The notes under the pieces are model-generated. The model did no database searches. It worked only from the letters and a program-made list of their open reading frames with translations, and was not told where the DNA came from. Made by a program: the position numbers and the translations under genes. DNA of 64,000 bases, taken from the NCBI GenBank assembly GCA_014378465.1, contig JACMNQ010000057.1, positions 62,001 to 126,000 on the forward strand. The letters are read 5' to 3'. The stretch is from Oligoflexia bacterium. GTDB lineage: Bacteria > Bdellovibrionota > UBA1018. Below are positions 53,114 to 59,954 of this stretch, piece by piece; the stretch's first letter is position 1, and the number at the start of each line of letters is the position of its first letter.

Positions 53114-53889
53114 CCATCCGTTTTGATCATGTGACCAAGTCGTTTGGTCCGAAAACCATTCTGAACGACGTCTCTTTCGAAGTCGCTGAAGGCGAGATTC
53201 TTTTCGTTCTGGGCAAGAGCGGGATGGGAAAATCGGTCACGCTCAAACACATTGTCGGAGTGATGAAGCCGAGCACAGGAAAAGTGTACATTGGTTCGAC
53301 GGATGTCACTCAGCTCGATGACGAAGGCCTGGCCCGAATCCGGCGCAAGTGCGGGATGGTCTTTCAGCAGCCGGCACTTCTGGATTCGCTCACGATCTAT
53401 GAGAACGTGTCCTTCGGACTCCGAACTCCCGGTTACGTGCGGTCGCTTGAAAGACCTCTCACTGAAATGGAAATTCGGGAGAAAGTGATCGCGAAGCTGA
53501 GGCTCGTTCATCTGGGAACGGAAATTCTGGACCGCAAACCCCCGGAAATTTCCTACGGCATGCAGAAAAGGGTATCGCTGGCCCGCACACTCGCACCGTC
53601 TCCGGAAATTCTTCTCTTTGACGAACCCACCACGGGACTTGATCCGATATCCACTCGCGCGGTCAACCAGCTGATTCTCGAACTGTCGAGGCAGCTGAAA
53701 GTCACGAGCGTCGTCGTTTCCCATGACATGGCTTGCGCACTCGAAATCGCGGACCGCATTCTGGTGCTCGATCAGGCCCGAATCCTCGCCCTGAACACGG
53801 TCCCGGAAATCAAGCGCTCGAAGATTCCACTCATTCAGGAATTTCTCGAGGAAACTTTGCAGGATCCCGGGACCGGAGGCGCCCGATGA
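53110..53889 (+). CDS. Mla-type ABC ATPase 2, with a changed signature motif
   Basis: A 259-aa ATPase close to MlaF: Walker A GKSGMGKSVTLKHIVG (35-50, the MlaF form), Walker B ILLFDEPTTGLDPIS (167-181) and switch histidine His205 in VVVSHDM. The signature reads ISYGMQKR (148-155), with Tyr in place of the usual first Gly of SGGMQ. It overlaps gene 1 at its start and the permease gene at its end (ATGA, 53886-53889). In a heterodimer with ATPase 1 the signature defect here would face the switch-histidine defect there, so one ATP site is degenerate and the other complete. Confidence 0.92.
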   Translation: MTIRFDHVTKSFGPKTILNDVSFEVAEGEILFVLGKSGMGKSVTLKHIVGVMKPSTGKVYIGSTDVTQLDDEGLARIRRKCGMVFQQPALLDSLTIYENVSFGLRTPGYVRSLERPLTEMEIREKVIAKLRLVHLGTEILDRKPPEISYGMQKRVSLARTLAPSPEILLFDEPTTGLDPISTRAVNQLILELSRQLKVTSVVVSHDMACALEIADRILVLDQARILALNTVPEIKRSKIPLIQEFLEETLQDPGTGGAR

Positions 53890-54668
53890 TCACGGCAATC
53901 CTCGAAGAAATGGGGAGCACGACTCTCTTCTTCGGCCGAGTCATGAAGACGGCTTTTCACACGCAGGGCAATCTTCAGCCTATTCTCAAACAGATCATTG
54001 GCGTCACCCTGAGATCCCTTTCGACCGTAATTTTCGCCGGGCTTTTCGTCGGCGCGATCCTGGCGCTGCAGTTCAATCAGATGCTCGTCCAATACGACGC
54101 CCAGATTTTTCTCGGAGGTCTCAATACTTCTGCAGTGGTCCGTGAAGTGGGCCCCCTGATCATCTCTTTTCTCCTTGCCGGCAAGATCGGCGCGTTCACC
54201 GCGGCCGAACTGGGCACGATGAGAGTGACTGAGCAGATCGAAGCGATCGAATGCCTGGGTACGAACTCCATTCAGTACCTCATCGTGCCGAGACTGCTGG
54301 CCATCATGATTTCGAGCCTCCTCCTCCTCATCATCGGACTCATGGTCAGCGTGGGCGGTGCACTTCTCGTCGCCGTGCTCTACGCGGGGATGAACCCGGT
54401 TCAGTATCTCTCCAGCATCCCCCGTTTCACCGGCGTCTGGACGATCAGCTGCGGGCTCCTCAAGTCCGTCATCTATGGCACGATCGTCGCGACCGTGGCC
54501 TGTCAAAAGGGCTTCAACGCCTCGGGTGGAGCGCGGGGTGTGGGGCGAGCCGTGACGACTGCGGCCGTCTATACCAACCTGTACATCGTGCTCGCGAATT
54601 TCATGACGAGTCAGATCCTCGACAGCATTCATCAGTTTGGAGAATTCATCGCCCGGGTGCTGTCGTGA
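53886..54668 (+). CDS. MlaE-type permease 1
   Basis: The 260-aa product is an inner-membrane permease of the MlaE/YrbE family. It has about five hydrophobic segments, with STVIFAGLFVGAILALQF and the family motif GPLIISFLLAGKIGAFTAAELGTM, in which EQIEAIECLG is the ATPase-contacting helix region. The ATG at 53886 overlaps the ATPase 2 stop by four bases; a frame beginning at 53733 only reads across that gene and is rejected. It is the first of two permeases, suggesting a heterodimeric channel. Confidence 0.93.
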   Translation: MITAILEEMGSTTLFFGRVMKTAFHTQGNLQPILKQIIGVTLRSLSTVIFAGLFVGAILALQFNQMLVQYDAQIFLGGLNTSAVVREVGPLIISFLLAGKIGAFTAAELGTMRVTEQIEAIECLGTNSIQYLIVPRLLAIMISSLLLLIIGLMVSVGGALLVAVLYAGMNPVQYLSSIPRFTGVWTISCGLLKSVIYGTIVATVACQKGFNASGGARGVGRAVTTAAVYTNLYIVLANFMTSQILDSIHQFGEFIARVLS

Positions 54669-54678
54669 AAGGACTGTC

Positions 54679-55407
54679 ATGATCCTGAACATCGGACGAC
54701 TTTACCTGCAGACCCTGCTTCGCGCTTTTGAGTGGCCGTGGCGCTGGCGCGAAATTTCGCAGTTCATCGTGCAGATCGGACTCGGCAGTCTGCCGATCAT
54801 CGCGCTCTCCACCGCCTTTGCGGGCATGGTGATGACGACCGAAATCGCGTGGCACATGGATGAAGCTCTTCACACCATCACGATGATCCCGGGCTTCACC
54901 GGTCAGTTCATCCTGCGTGAAATCGGCATTGTGATCCCCGCACTCCTGCTCGTGGCGAAAGTCGGTGCTTCGACGACCGCCGAAATCGGAACCATGAAAG
55001 TGACCGAACAGATCGACGCTCTCCGACTGCTCAAGATCGATCCGATCAGCTACCTCGTTTTTCCCAGATTCATCGCGAGCATCATCTCGATCGCCTGCCT
55101 GACCTTCGTGGCGATCGGCGTGACCCTGGCGTGCGCGATCGGAGTGGCGATGCTCAAGTACGGCTTTTCCTTCCTGGAGTACATCAATGCACTCCGCCCC
55201 TTCATCGGAGTGAAGGACCTCTTCGGCGCGGTTCTCAAAGGACTCGTCTTTGGTGCTTTGATTCCGATAGTTTCCTGCGCGTATGGCTTCGAGTGCAAAG
55301 GCGGTGCTGAAGGCGTCGGTAACGCGACGACGAATTCCGTCGTGACGGCGACCATTCTGGTGATCGTCTTTGATTTCATCCTGACTGCCTTTTTGACCTG
55401 GGTCTGA
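54679..55407 (+). CDS. MlaE-type permease 2
   Basis: A second MlaE/YrbE permease of 242 aa, similar to its neighbour but clearly diverged: the motif is ILREIGIVIPALLLVAKVGA followed by STTAEIGTMKVTEQIDAL, and hydrophobic segments are SLPIIALSTAFAGMVM, IASIISIACLTFVAIGVTL and VVTATILVIVFDFILTAF. AAGGA lies five bases before the ATG at 54679. It begins ten bases after permease 1 and ends 96 bases before the MCE gene. A perfect hairpin (55468-55487) lies in that gap. Confidence 0.93.
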   Translation: MILNIGRLYLQTLLRAFEWPWRWREISQFIVQIGLGSLPIIALSTAFAGMVMTTEIAWHMDEALHTITMIPGFTGQFILREIGIVIPALLLVAKVGASTTAEIGTMKVTEQIDALRLLKIDPISYLVFPRFIASIISIACLTFVAIGVTLACAIGVAMLKYGFSFLEYINALRPFIGVKDLFGAVLKGLVFGALIPIVSCAYGFECKGGAEGVGNATTNSVVTATILVIVFDFILTAFLTWV

Positions 55408-55467
55408 CCTTTCCCCGATTGCGACCTGACACTTTTATGACGCGGTAAAAATCCTGAAATCCGTCCT

Positions 55468-55487
55468 ATGCCCGTCTGACCGGGCAT
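55468..55487 (+). other. Perfect hairpin ATGCCCG-TCTGAC-CGGGCAT
   Basis: A perfect 7-bp stem lies between the second permease gene and the MCE gene. It ends beside the ribosome site region of the MCE gene and could reduce its translation or mark an operator; no T-run follows. Confidence 0.55.
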
Positions 55488-55503
55488 GGCAGAATGGAGG
55501 TCC

Positions 55504-56394
55504 ATGGAATCTGCAGCACCCGAAAGCAAGATGAGTCCGAAGATGAGTCCGAAGATGAAGCCGAAGATGAGCAACGAAGCCAAAGTTGGCGCCCTGGTCC
55601 TCGGTACCGCGATTCTCGCAGTCGCCTTTGCCTGGATGATCGGAATTCAAAATCCGTTTGATCGTACCGTGAATTTCTACGTGACTTATAATTTCGCGGG
55701 CGGCATCGAAGTCGGATCTCCCGTGCGCGTGTCCGGCATCAAAGTCGGCAAGGTCGAGAAGATCGACTTCTTCGTGCCCCTGACTCCTGAACAGGTTGCT
55801 CTGAAGGAGCCCGGAAGTGCGGATGACGGGATCGAAAAATCGATCACTCCCCTTCGGGTTCAGATCTCCGTCCGAAAGGACGCTGCGGTCGGGGTGAAAA
55901 AAGACAGTCGCTTCTACATCAACCTCGCCGGCATCATTGGCGAGCGCTACATCGAAATCACTCCCGGCAGCATTCGCGCTCCGAAAATTCAGGCGGGCGA
56001 ACTCGTGGCCGGCGTCGATCCTCCCCGAATTGATCAGCTGATTTCGCAGAGCTTTGATCTCGCAGGCAAGATCACTGAGCTGATTCAGTCCAACAAGGGC
56101 GACATCACGAAATCCATCGAGATGCTCTACAAGCTGAGCGGCAACCTCAACCAGACCCTGGCCTGGGTCGACAAGAGCGCGATCTTCAAGACTGACCTGA
56201 GCAAACTCATCGACAACCTGATCGTCATCACCACGGATGTGAGAAAGCTCACGGCAAAGACCAATACCCCTGAAGGTGAAAAGACGCTCAAACTGATGCA
56301 CGACCTGCTCTGGCGCCTTGAACCGCTAGATTCAAAGCGCATCAAAGAGTTCTTTCAGGAAGAGGGCATCGCTACCAAGGTGAAGTTCTTTTGA
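55504..56394 (+). CDS. MCE/MlaD-type lipid-binding protein
   Basis: After one membrane segment (about residues 30-48, VGALVLGTAILAVAFAWM) comes an MCE domain: GGIEVGSPVRVSGIKVGKV followed by later strands LRVQISVRKDAAVGVKKDSR, and IIGERYIEITPG. Residues 190-296 are helical with coiled-coil character. MlaD-like proteins hold lipid in the periplasm for the ABC permease. Length (about 296) is longer than E. coli MlaD (183), in the range of larger MCE proteins. GGAGG ends three bases before the ATG at 55504; an ATG at 55486 is possible. The N-terminus is made of repeated MSPK units (see repeat). It is the fifth gene of the lipid-transport operon. Confidence 0.9.
   Translation: MESAAPESKMSPKMSPKMKPKMSNEAKVGALVLGTAILAVAFAWMIGIQNPFDRTVNFYVTYNFAGGIEVGSPVRVSGIKVGKVEKIDFFVPLTPEQVALKEPGSADDGIEKSITPLRVQISVRKDAAVGVKKDSRFYINLAGIIGERYIEITPGSIRAPKIQAGELVAGVDPPRIDQLISQSFDLAGKITELIQSNKGDITKSIEMLYKLSGNLNQTLAWVDKSAIFKTDLSKLIDNLIVITTDVRKLTAKTNTPEGEKTLKLMHDLLWRLEPLDSKRIKEFFQEEGIATKVKFF
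55531..55566 (+). repeat. 12-bp ATG-bearing tandem repeats (MSPK-MSPK-MKPK)
   Basis: ATGAGTCCGAAG occurs twice, followed by the variant ATGAAGCCGAAG and then a further related ATGAGCAACGAA to 55578. Each unit brings an in-frame ATG, so copy-number change alters the cytosolic N-terminus of the MCE protein without frameshift. Confidence 0.9.
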
Positions 56395-56440
56395 AGACCG
56401 TTGAAATTTTTTTGCGTTGATGAACGCGGACTTCCAGAAT

Positions 56441-56464
56441 GAACCCCGGGATGAACCCCGGGAT
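56441..56464 (+). repeat. 12-bp tandem duplication GAACCCCGGGAT
   Basis: Two perfect adjacent copies lie just before the likely start of the alginate-lyase-like gene, coding EPRD-EPRD if translation begins at 56420. Being 12 bp long, they preserve frame. They also contain a perfect CCCCGGG-type palindromic core. Confidence 0.85.
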
Positions 56465-56470
56465 GAACAG

Positions 56471-57835
56471 ATGAATCGCTCTCACATCAACCCAGTCAGG
56501 ACAATCAGTACGATCTGGATGAGCTGGATGGCCACTGTCATGAGTGTCACTGCGTCGGCATCCAGCCGGGAACCCATTCTTTGCAGTGGCGAAACTCTCA
56601 TTCGGGATCGCGCCCTGTTCAAGACACAACGGGGCGAGGCCATTCCGGGGTTCACGAGGATGCTTCAGTCCGCCGACTTTTTTCTGACTCAAGCTGCCCT
56701 GACGGTCACCTCCAAATCGATGATCCCGCTCAGCGGCAGCAAGAATGATTATCTGAGCATCTCCATGTATCACTGGCCTGACCCATCAAAAGCGGAGGGT
56801 CTGCCTTGGCTTTACCACGACGGACAAGTCAACCGCGAGCGCATGAAGCTGTCGCAGGACTCAGACTCACTCGGGCAGACGATGTCGCGTATCCGCGTTC
56901 TCTCCACGGCATATACCATCACCCAGGACGAGCGTTACGCCAAGAAGACGATCGAACTGGTGAGAGCCTGGTTTTTGGAACCCAAGATGCGGATGAACCC
57001 GAATTTGAATTTTGCACAGATGATCCCGGGGGCTGGCCCCTTCAAATCGTACGGAGTGATTGAAGGCGTCACGCTGGTTCAAACCCTGGATTCACTGCGG
57101 TTTCTTGAAGCATCTCCTGAATGGACAGCGGCCGACTCACAGGGCATCCGAAAATGGATGACGGATTACCGAGACTGGTTGAAAAACAGTCCGGTTGGAA
57201 AAGTGGAAGCAACCACCCTCAACAATCACAAAAGCGGGTATGATTATCAGCTGGCGTCGATCGAATCCTATCTGGGGAACCAGGACGCTGTCAGGAGAAT
57301 CGTTGAAGCATCAAAAGCAGACCTCTTTCCGCAGATAGCCTCGGATGGCAGTCTCCCTCAGGAAATCGCTCGCACGAGACCCCTGCACTATACGGTTTAC
57401 AACTTGAACGCGATGACCGGCCTCGCTGAACTGGGAAAAAAGGTCGGGATCAATCTCTGGCAATATGAAACAGCCGATCACCGCTCGATCAAAAGAGCTG
57501 TCGATTACATCTTGCCCTGTGTGACCGCTGGCGGTTCATGTCCGTTCAAGTCGGAACCCGTTCAGCAGAACGGGGCACAGTCACCCCAGGGAGGAGTCGA
57601 AGCGTTTCAGCCCCAAAATGCATTGCAAATATTGCTTCGGGCTGACTCCGAATTTTCAGGTCATCCCTATGTGGCCGCTGCGGCAAACCTTCAGTCAAAA
57701 GTGAAGGAGCAGCCGATTGACGCACAAATCTGGTGTGAACCGCCACTTTACACGGCTCCGGCCAGCAGATCAGAAAGATCCATTCGAAGATCCTTCTCAG
57801 GTCCACTACTTCTTCCTGCAGCAATGACTTCGTGA
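56471..57835 (+). CDS. Alginate-lyase-like polysaccharide lyase (PL5 family type)
   Basis: The product (about 454 aa) has a signal peptide (MSWMATVMSVTASASS) and the alginate lyase fold of alpha/alpha barrels. The motif NNHKSGYDYQ lies where PL5 enzymes have NNH and an active tyrosine, and DGSLPQEIARTRPLHYTVYN matches the second PL5 signature. So it probably cleaves alginate or a related uronate polymer by beta-elimination in the periplasm or outside. No alginate synthesis genes are here, so it may attack foreign polymer or a host/biofilm matrix. The start is uncertain: 56471 gives a clean signal peptide, while an earlier in-frame ATG at 56420 has no ribosome site and adds a repeat-coded EPRD segment. 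Confidence 0.82.
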   Translation: MNRSHINPVRTISTIWMSWMATVMSVTASASSREPILCSGETLIRDRALFKTQRGEAIPGFTRMLQSADFFLTQAALTVTSKSMIPLSGSKNDYLSISMYHWPDPSKAEGLPWLYHDGQVNRERMKLSQDSDSLGQTMSRIRVLSTAYTITQDERYAKKTIELVRAWFLEPKMRMNPNLNFAQMIPGAGPFKSYGVIEGVTLVQTLDSLRFLEASPEWTAADSQGIRKWMTDYRDWLKNSPVGKVEATTLNNHKSGYDYQLASIESYLGNQDAVRRIVEASKADLFPQIASDGSLPQEIARTRPLHYTVYNLNAMTGLAELGKKVGINLWQYETADHRSIKRAVDYILPCVTAGGSCPFKSEPVQQNGAQSPQGGVEAFQPQNALQILLRADSEFSGHPYVAAAANLQSKVKEQPIDAQIWCEPPLYTAPASRSERSIRRSFSGPLLLPAAMTS

Positions 57836-58133
57836 CCTTGGAGTCGGCTTTGCGCCGTGAGTGCCGTACTGAGCCCTCTTGTCCCACCTGAAACGAAATC
57901 GAAGTCGATCATTGCGACCCTGAAATTTCAAAGCTTCACTTCACTTGATTTTCAAAGCTTCGCTCCTTCAAACACAATGCTGGCAACTTGGGCTGATAGA
58001 CAGGCCTTACAGTGAGGGGTCCTGAATACCCATGAAAGTAAGTCGGTCGGTTGCGGTAGACGCGATAATTCCAGTAGAGTATGTACGACGAAATAATCGG
58101 GTATAAAGATCAAAGCTTCGCGGTGTTTCAGAC
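57836..58133. other. Intergenic region without a gene
   Basis: No credible gene is found. The stretch holds three copies of a short motif TCAAAGCTTC (57928, 57952 and 58110), which also occurs at the 3' end of glpD. No terminator with a T-run was recognised for either the lyase gene or glpD. Confidence 0.5.
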
Positions 58134-58145
58134 TCAAAGCTTCGC
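57928..58145. repeat. Four dispersed copies of TCAAAGCTTC
   Basis: Copies begin at 57928, 57952, 58110 and 58134. The last forms the final codons and stop of glpD (on the minus strand), and three carry the extension TCAAAGCTTCGC. They may be remnants of repeated duplication of the glpD end, or a binding site. Evidence is the sequence identity only. Confidence 0.75.
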
Positions 58146-59948
58146 TTTGAAGGCCATCTGGCGCGCAACATCCGCACGCAGTTTCGCGACTTCTTTTACC
58201 GCGGCAGAAGCAGCCTCTTCACCCGTCAAGCCGCGCTCTCTGGCCCAGACCTTTGCCAGAGCTTCAGCCCAGGGAAGTCCATGATCGACGCGTGACAGAA
58301 CCAGGGGCTGACGCCTCCAGTAGAAATCCTCAAGATGGATCACCATCTCGGTTCGCATGGCATGGACAAGCTGAGCGGCGAGAAACGGAAAGCCGTCGGG
58401 ATCTGACGCAGCCTCTGGCAGACCGGTGGGGCTTTCCTGCCTCAGACTTTTCGCGATATCGAGCACTTCCTGAGCAGCAGCACCATAGCGCTCAAGCAAA
58501 GGCGCCGGAACCTTACGTTCTTCCGCATGCAGAATCTTCGCGTAATCACCCAGCGCTTCGCGCGTGACCGCGCCGTTGATCGGCCGATCGATGTCAGGGC
58601 GTTTCAAATCGACCCGGGGAGCAGCGACTTTGCCGGCACTCGCATGACGGCGCCAGCTCTTCAGTGCATGCTCGACGATTTCTTCGGCCATCGTCCGGTG
58701 GGTCGTGTATTTTCCACCTGCCACAAGAACAGTGCCGCCGGGACCGTCTCCAATGTAATGCTCGCGACTCACCTTCTGCAGGCTCGGCGCCTGACCGAGC
58801 GGTCTTGAGAGTGCGGCTCCTTCGCCCGACATTCCGTTGTGAGTGTGGGGTGAAACGTTTGGCCCAACGAGGGGTCTGACCCCGACGTAGGCGCCAAGGA
58901 TATCCGAAGTTGTCAATTTCAGATCAGGGTAGTAGCGAGTGAGGAGTTCCATGAGGTAATCCACATCACTCTTCTCAATTTCGGCGCTCTCAGGAAGATC
59001 CGGCGTCGGACCATCCGTCGTGCCCACGATCACCACTCCGGAGCCATAATCAGGCCTTGGGATGACAAAGGAGATTCGACCATCCTTCGGATGGCTCATC
59101 ACCATCGCGCCGGGAACCGGGATGCGTTTGAGGTCAAAGATCAGATGCACGCCTTTGCTCGGAGTGAGCCAGGGCTTCCAGTCCCCGGAAAGTTGGGGAC
59201 CGATTTGATCCGTCCAGGGTCCCGCGCAGACAATCGTGCGGGCCGCCTTGATCGTGATTTCATTTCCTGTTTCGAGATCCTTCACGCGGTAAGCGGAGAT
59301 CTGATCAGCGTTCCACACCGGCGCAACCGCTTCGACGTAGTTGGCCGAAGCGACCCGGTCTTCGCCGGCGGCACGCAGCGTTTCGATCGCCAGCACATCA
59401 TCCCACATCGAGGCATCGAAATAACTGAAGCCGCCCTTCAGACCTTCAGGCCTGATGAACGGGATCGCCTTGAGAAATTTATTCTTGGAAAGTCGGCGGT
59501 GCGCACCCGGAGTTCGAAAGAGCGCGAGCAGATCATAGAGCCAGAGCCCCAGGTCCAGAATTCCTTTGCCGTGCGGATCACCTTCGTAAACCGGGAGAAA
59601 GAATTTGAGAGGTCGCACCATGTGCGGCACGGACTTGAGAAGAAACGAGCGTTCGGAAAGCGCTTCAAAAACCAGCGCGAATTCCATGTTCTCGAGGTAG
59701 CGAAGGCCACCATGAATGAGTTTCGAACTTTTCGAAGACGTTCCCGAAGCAAAATCCCCTTTTTCGACCAGCGCGACCTTGAGACCGCGGAGGGCGGCAT
59801 CACGAGCGACCGCTGCGCCGGTGATGCCTCCGCCGATGATCAGGAAGTCGAACGTCTCTGCCTGAAAACGCTCGAGTGCCTTCGCTCGAGTGCGAGCCGA
59901 GAACTCAGGCGTTTTCGGGATTTGAGGAATACTGGAACTGTTGGCCAT
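58134..59948 (-). CDS. glpD: Aerobic glycerol-3-phosphate dehydrogenase
   Basis: The 604-aa flavoprotein oxidises glycerol-3-phosphate to dihydroxyacetone phosphate and feeds electrons to quinones at the inner membrane. It has the FAD-binding loop DFLIIGGGITGAAVARDAAL near residue 34-53, the SKSSKLIHGGLRYLE signature, GPWTDQIG, and VGVRPLVG near residue 360, with the C-terminal cap domain of this family. Six bases separate its start from the stop of aspS, so the two are co-transcribed. No glycerol kinase or transporter gene is nearby. Confidence 0.95.
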   Translation of the reverse strand: MANSSSIPQIPKTPEFSARTRAKALERFQAETFDFLIIGGGITGAAVARDAALRGLKVALVEKGDFASGTSSKSSKLIHGGLRYLENMEFALVFEALSERSFLLKSVPHMVRPLKFFLPVYEGDPHGKGILDLGLWLYDLLALFRTPGAHRRLSKNKFLKAIPFIRPEGLKGGFSYFDASMWDDVLAIETLRAAGEDRVASANYVEAVAPVWNADQISAYRVKDLETGNEITIKAARTIVCAGPWTDQIGPQLSGDWKPWLTPSKGVHLIFDLKRIPVPGAMVMSHPKDGRISFVIPRPDYGSGVVIVGTTDGPTPDLPESAEIEKSDVDYLMELLTRYYPDLKLTTSDILGAYVGVRPLVGPNVSPHTHNGMSGEGAALSRPLGQAPSLQKVSREHYIGDGPGGTVLVAGGKYTTHRTMAEEIVEHALKSWRRHASAGKVAAPRVDLKRPDIDRPINGAVTREALGDYAKILHAEERKVPAPLLERYGAAAQEVLDIAKSLRQESPTGLPEAASDPDGFPFLAAQLVHAMRTEMVIHLEDFYWRRQPLVLSRVDHGLPWAEALAKVWARERGLTGEEAASAAVKEVAKLRADVARQMAFKAKL

Positions 59949-59954
59949 CCTCGC

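Noticed and set aside
53835-54692. Minus-strand frame opposite the first permease gene
   Set aside because: Antisense to a conserved MlaE-type protein; it resembles a shadow.
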